This document shows positions 63,372 through 64,000 of a stretch of 64,000 nt of DNA, in pieces. The DNA is from an uncultured Prevotellaceae bacterium (GTDB lineage Bacteria > Bacteroidota > Bacteroidia > Bacteroidales > Bacteroidaceae). Position 1 is the first letter of the stretch; every line of letters starts with the position of its first letter. The stretch spans positions 62,001-126,000 of the forward strand of contig CACXQL010000005.1 of NCBI GenBank assembly GCA_902769805.1, in the 5' to 3' direction. The translations under genes were made by a program, and so were the position numbers. The notes beneath the pieces were generated by a model. It ran no database searches. It was given only the letters and a program-made list of their open reading frames with translations, and was not told the origin of the DNA.

Positions 63372-64000
63372 TTAATCCTCTTCCTTCATCTCTGCCTCAT
63401 GCTGCTTGATGAGTTCCTGTTGGATATCGTTCGGAACAAGCTCATAGCTGGAGAAGCTGGTAGTGAATGAAGCACGTCCGCCTGTCAGTGAGCTCAGGGC
63501 GATAGAGTAGCTTGCCAGTTCCTTGAGAGGAATCTTGGCAGAGAGCTTCTGATAGCCAGCCTCACTGTCCATACCCATGATGATGGCGCGACGACCCTGC
63601 AGGTCAGACATCACATCACCCATATAGTCAGCAGGCACAAGGACCTCCAGGTCATAGATAGGCTCAAGAACCTTAGGACCAGCCTCCTTGAAGGCAGCAC
63701 TGAAGGCATTACGAGCTGCGAGCATAAATGAGAGCTCGTTAGAGTCTACCGGGTGCATCTTACCATCATAGACGATAACACGTACGTCACGGGCATAAGA
63801 ACCGGTCAACGGTCCCTGCTCCATACGCTCCATCACACCCTTGAGGATAGCAGGCATAAAGCGCATATCGATAGCACCACCTACTACAGAGTTGATGAAT
63901 ACGAGCTTACCGCCCCACTCCAGGTCTTTCTCCTCCTTTGACTTGATGTTCATCTTGAACTCCTGACCATTGATGGTGAAAGAGGTTGGGTCAGGCATGC
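63372..64000 (-). CDS. Elongation factor G paralogue, C-terminal part (truncated by window edge)
   Basis: About 209 residues of the C-terminal domains IV and V of an EF-G-type translational GTPase: FINSVVGGAIDMRFMPAILKGVMERMEQGPLTGSYARDVRVIVYDGKMHPVDSNELSF in outline, then EPIYDLEVLVPADYMGDVMSDLQGRRAIIMGM, and IPLKELASYSIALSSLTGGRASFTTSFSSYELVP. The frame continues past the window. The gene ends at a terminator followed by an unrelated gene, not by rpsJ as in the str operon, so this is likely a second EF-G copy (as Bacteroides has) rather than the main fusA. Confidence 0.85.
   Translation of the reverse strand, partial: MPDPTSFTINGQEFKMNIKSKEEKDLEWGGKLVFINSVVGGAIDMRFMPAILKGVMERMEQGPLTGSYARDVRVIVYDGKMHPVDSNELSFMLAARNAFSAAFKEAGPKVLEPIYDLEVLVPADYMGDVMSDLQGRRAIIMGMDSEAGYQKLSAKIPLKELASYSIALSSLTGGRASFTTSFSSYELVPNDIQQELIKQHEAEMKEED

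Overview
The window looks like the chromosome of a Bacteroidetes anaerobe, most likely Prevotella or a close relative. The evidence is a SusC/SusD polysaccharide locus, several PorT-type outer-membrane barrels, an eleven-gene nuo operon without nuoEFG, Kdo synthesis genes, BACON and gliding-type C-terminal domains, and many promoters of the Bacteroidetes form TTTG-N19/20-TAnnTTTG. Genes are tightly packed: no gene-free stretch exceeds 300 bases. I saw no rRNA, tRNA, CRISPR array, transposase or phage gene.

Layout. 1-4834 (mostly +): the end of an MFS transporter, a secreted duplicated-domain protein, an outer-membrane barrel (-), UDP-glucuronate decarboxylase, and a family 2 glycosyltransferase running into a broken GH3-type (auxin-conjugase-like) domain. 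4835-9495 (-): a compact operon of LysM/periplasmic-binding lipoprotein-like protein, beta-barrel, POT-type transporter and secreted endonuclease/phosphatase. 9598-12901 (+): a free-standing CHU_C/gliding-type domain overlapping uvrA. 12977-23100 (-): nuoA-B-CD-H-I-J-K-L-M-N. 23239-23448: a small HTH regulator.

23560-40853 (-) is a complete (gluco)mannan utilisation locus. SusC, SusD and a TIG-domain glycan-binding lipoprotein handle capture. GH5 with a BACON domain, a second GH5, GH26 and a CE7 esterase cut and deacetylate outside the cytoplasm. A GPH symporter, an AGE-family 2-epimerase and a GH130 phosphorylase then follow the mannobiose -> mannosyl-glucose -> mannose-1-phosphate + glucose route known from Bacteroides fragilis. 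No SusR/HTCS/ECF regulator is adjacent.

41027-52235: a GlcNAc-kinase-like protein (-), a large MscS channel, then a + strand run kdsA-kdsD-degenerate HTCS-phospholipase D-acyltransferase with very short gaps. The HTCS-like protein lacks the phospho-accepting His, the whole ATPase domain and the receiver Asp, yet keeps the propeller sensor, membrane segment and AraC DNA-binding domain. 52204-55216 (-): a TPR protein and a frameshifted solute-binding lipoprotein. 55474-63998: radA, a TonB receptor, a COG0523 metal GTPase (-), pgk, a DUF3298 protein, a cytidylate-kinase-like protein (-) and the C-terminus of an EF-G paralogue (-).

The most interesting signals are the catalytically empty HTCS inside a Kdo/envelope gene run; 7-bp tandem repeats at several sites, including four copies inside the TonB receptor gene (where copy changes would shift the frame) and four copies beside the pgk promoter; a 237-bp palindromic element carrying twin outward promoters between radA and the broken lipoprotein gene; a perfect 19-bp inverted repeat framing the kdsA promoter; and a cluster of GGAAC/GTTCC palindromes inside the mannan locus.
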